8,439 bases of DNA from Gammaproteobacteria bacterium UBA5338 (GTDB lineage Bacteria > Pseudomonadota > Gammaproteobacteria > Pseudomonadales > UBA5862). Made by a program: the position numbers and the translations under genes. Positions 7,206 to 8,439 of this stretch are shown in pieces; the first letter of the stretch is position 1, and each line of letters begins with the position of its first letter. Under the pieces are notes generated by a model. That model saw nothing but the letters and a program-made list of their open reading frames with translations. It did no database searches and was not told where the DNA came from. The DNA is taken from assembly GCA_002408105.1 (NCBI GenBank), contig DHQM01000043.1, forward strand, positions 565 to 9,003, given 5' to 3'.

Positions 7206-7676
7206 ATGAATCAACACCAGGCCGCGGCCCGAAACGATGCGGGTGTGGGAGAAGTCTTTGTCAAGCAACTGGTGGTGCAATTGCGCGCTCTTGACGCCTA
7301 CGGAACCTATGACAATTGGGACGACGCCAGGGTTCTTGGCACGGTCGTTCTCACCAAGGAGCAGCGCCGGTCCTTGCCGGTGGTGGGTGACCCAGACGAG
7401 GTGGTCGTCGCTCGGGTGGGTGCGTTCTACAACGCCGTTTCTGTGCTCATTGAGCAGGCCAGTGGGAAGATGGCCCGCCCTTTGGTCCACCTCAGCCATG
7501 AAGGCTTTGGCACCGCATTGATCCGCGTAGGTCATCTGGTGGTTGTAGATCGGGTGCTGCGCGACGTTCACCGATTCGGGTTCGACTCACCAAAGCAGCT
7601 CGCAGCCGAGGGGGGCAAGCTGGTCGAGACTGCGCTGGACTGGATCCACCGCTACCCCCAAGTCGCCGCAGAATAA
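7206..7676 (+). CDS. NifX-associated nitrogen fixation protein (DUF269 family)
   Basis: This is a 156-residue protein of the DUF269 family, found almost only in nif clusters and usually next to nifX. Its biochemical role is not established; a part in cofactor or iron-sulfur maturation is inferred from context. Family motifs are FVKQLVVQLRALDAYGTYD (18-36), LTKEQRRSLPVVGDPDE (49-65), FYNAV (74-78), HEGFG (98-102), and RDVHRFGFDS (119-128). There are no cysteines, so it is unlikely to bind a cluster through thiols by itself; His96, His98, His110, His122 and His148 could take part in metal binding. It starts 62 bp after the nifX stop. In-frame starts at 7140 and 7146 would lengthen the N-terminus by 22 or 20 residues of low-complexity, Pro/Thr-rich sequence. 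Confidence 0.9.
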   Translation: MNQHQAAARNDAGVGEVFVKQLVVQLRALDAYGTYDNWDDARVLGTVVLTKEQRRSLPVVGDPDEVVVARVGAFYNAVSVLIEQASGKMARPLVHLSHEGFGTALIRVGHLVVVDRVLRDVHRFGFDSPKQLAAEGGKLVETALDWIHRYPQVAAE

Positions 7677-7717
7677 CCCTGGCTGAGACCCGCCGGGCTT
7701 GGCTTCAACGTCCCAAA

Positions 7718-7722
7718 AGGAG
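7718..7722 (+). promoter_or_regulatory. Ribosome-binding site before the DUF683 gene
   Basis: AGGAG, preceded by AAA, is the only good Shine-Dalgarno sequence here. It is 12 nt from the in-frame ATG 7735, which is long, but only 4 nt from an out-of-frame ATG at 7727. This makes the start unusual. Confidence 0.55.
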
Positions 7723-7734
7723 AACCATGGCTTT

Positions 7735-7947
7735 ATGTCCGCGTCTGCCGATGTTCAAGCGCTGCAAAAAGATGTGCGGAAAAAAAAGCGCATCGCTTCC
7801 GAGTTGGCGAGCGAACTGCACGATCTGGTCGAGGACCGCCTGCTCATTGACTACGCCGAGCTTCCCCAACTTGCATCACGTACGCACGACGCCTGTGTGA
7901 CTTGGGCCGAGGCGCAGGCCAAGCTAGATGCATGCATCCCTGATTGA
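7735..7947 (+). CDS. NifX-associated small helical protein (DUF683 / CCE_0567 family)
   Basis: This is a 70-residue, mostly helical protein of the DUF683 family, which sits next to nifX and DUF269 in many diazotrophs; its function is unknown. Two helices are expected: a basic one (about 5-30, with QKDVRKKKR) and an Ala-rich one (about 39-66, with LPQLASRTHDACVTWAEAQAKL). They are joined by the family signature LHDLVEDRLLIDYAELP (28-44). Known family structures are antiparallel helical hairpins that dimerise. ATG 7735 gives the family length and is in frame. The frame is open back to a TTG at 7699, but then the ribosome-binding site would lie inside the gene. The gap to DUF269 is 58 bp, so this is probably the last gene of the nifENX transcript. 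Confidence 0.87.
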   Translation: MSASADVQALQKDVRKKKRIASELASELHDLVEDRLLIDYAELPQLASRTHDACVTWAEAQAKLDACIPD

Positions 7948-7966
7948 CGGCTTCTACTGAATCAGG
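7927..7966 (+). repeat. Palindrome and stem-loop at the 3' end of the DUF683 gene
   Basis: GATGCATGCATC (7927-7938) is a perfect 12-bp palindrome inside the last codons. It is followed at once by CCTGATT (7939-7945) and AATCAGG (7960-7966), a 7-bp inverted repeat with a 14-nt loop that spans the stop codon. No T-run follows. It may mark the end of the nifENX operon transcript as a stabilising stem. Confidence 0.4.
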
Positions 7967-8380
7967 AACAGGTGGTATGGCTCCGTGAAGGAGTCCGGGC
8001 AAGACTCTGAGCATGACACCCTAAACCGCCTCACAAACTGCCTCAACGCTCGAAGGCCTTCGTGGATCCCCCGCCACCCCCAGATCCCCGCCCCGCAGCC
8101 GTGGAGCCCGCAAGGGTGCCTTTCTGCCGCTGCCCTATGACTACCCACAGTTCGTTGAGCGCCGGCAGCTTGTGTGCGTCGGACTGTGCAGCGGGCTCGC
8201 CCCCTCAATGGAAGAAGCCCTGCAAACAGGCTCTCCAGAGCGATCGGTATGCCGCACCCGACCGGTGCTGATGCCGCCAAGAGTCCAACGCGTGTTCTCT
8301 GGTTCGACCGGCTACCAGAAGCGAGTGGTACAGGCTCCGCGTGACCTGGCCCCGCGGTTCACCTGATTGTTGTAGCAGGC
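7948..8380. other. 433-bp region without a supported gene
   Basis: I recognise no gene, RNA or mobile element here. Weak hairpins exist near its start (CTCC/GGAG at 7981-7993 and GAGTC/GACTC at 7991-8007), without T-runs. The + frame ending at 8366 is open from 8025 and uses rather coding-like codons around 8124-8200 (product segment PLPYDYPQFVERRQLVCVGL), but it has no good start, no ribosome-binding site and no family I know. A 108-residue minus-strand frame at 7954-8280 is Arg/Cys rich and looks like a shadow. The region may be plain spacer or hold a decayed gene. Confidence 0.5.
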
Positions 8381-8396
8381 TGTAGCGAAGGTTACA
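8381..8396 (+). promoter_or_regulatory. NifA upstream activator sequence of a downstream nif operon
   Basis: TGTAGCGAAGGTTACA matches TGT-N10-ACA exactly. I find no -24/-12 element in the remaining 43 bases, nor a convincing one in the opposite direction just upstream. The promoter it serves is therefore expected beyond the right edge, typically 50-130 bp away. Its presence suggests that another NifA-controlled operon follows the DUF683 gene. Confidence 0.6.
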
Positions 8397-8408
8397 AGAC
8401 CCGGGTTT

Positions 8409-8435
8409 GTGCCCTTTCTGACAGCTTAAGGGCGC
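8409..8435 (+). repeat. Inverted repeat near the right edge
   Basis: GTGCCCTT (8409-8416) pairs with AAGGGCGC (8428-8435) over 8 bp, with one T-G wobble and an 11-nt spacer. It lies just downstream of the NifA site. Its role is unknown. Confidence 0.3.
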
Positions 8436-8439
8436 GGAC

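Noticed and set aside
7954..8280. A 108-codon minus-strand frame in the downstream gap
   Set aside because: It has no Shine-Dalgarno, no recognisable motif and an Arg/Cys-rich composition; it is more likely a chance frame in GC-rich DNA.

Overview
This window is a nitrogen-fixation (nif) gene region, all on the + strand: the 3' end of nifH, then nifD, nifK, nifT, nifE, nifN, nifX and two small NifX-associated genes (DUF269 and DUF683 families). The host is most likely a diazotrophic proteobacterium, possibly gamma- or betaproteobacterial. This rests on the group I Mo-nitrogenase features (long NifK N-terminus, cofactor-ligand numbering identical to Azotobacter vinelandii), the gene order, the GC-rich codon third positions and the NifA/sigma54/IHF promoter architecture. 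I cannot name the genus from sequence alone.

Layout. Bases 1-3329 hold the structural operon nifHDK, with 85-90 bp gaps between genes. Bases 3330-3453 (nifK to nifT) contain three consecutive hairpins. The last is a near-textbook intrinsic terminator directly in front of the nifT ribosome-binding site, so nifT probably receives only readthrough. Bases 3676-3890 form a regulatory gap with, in order, a NifA upstream activator sequence, an IHF consensus site and a -24/-12 sigma54 promoter, which starts a second transcription unit. That unit runs nifE-nifN-nifX with 4-base overlaps (translational coupling), followed by the DUF269 and DUF683 genes. Bases 7948-8439 have no gene I can support. They end in a second NifA-type activator sequence whose promoter should lie just beyond the window.

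How the genes work together. NifD2K2 is the MoFe protein and NifH its ATP-dependent electron donor. NifEN is the scaffold on which the NifB-derived 8Fe core is matured to FeMo-co. NifX carries cofactor precursors between NifB, NifEN and the acceptor. The DUF269 and DUF683 proteins travel with nifX in many diazotrophs but have no settled biochemical role. All P-cluster, FeMo-co, NifEN O-cluster and inter-subunit metal-site residues that I could check are present, so the system looks intact.

I did not find a clearly new biological system. The points most worth a second look are the terminator before nifT, the complete nifE promoter, the competing start codons of the two NifX-associated genes, and the orphan activator site at the right edge.
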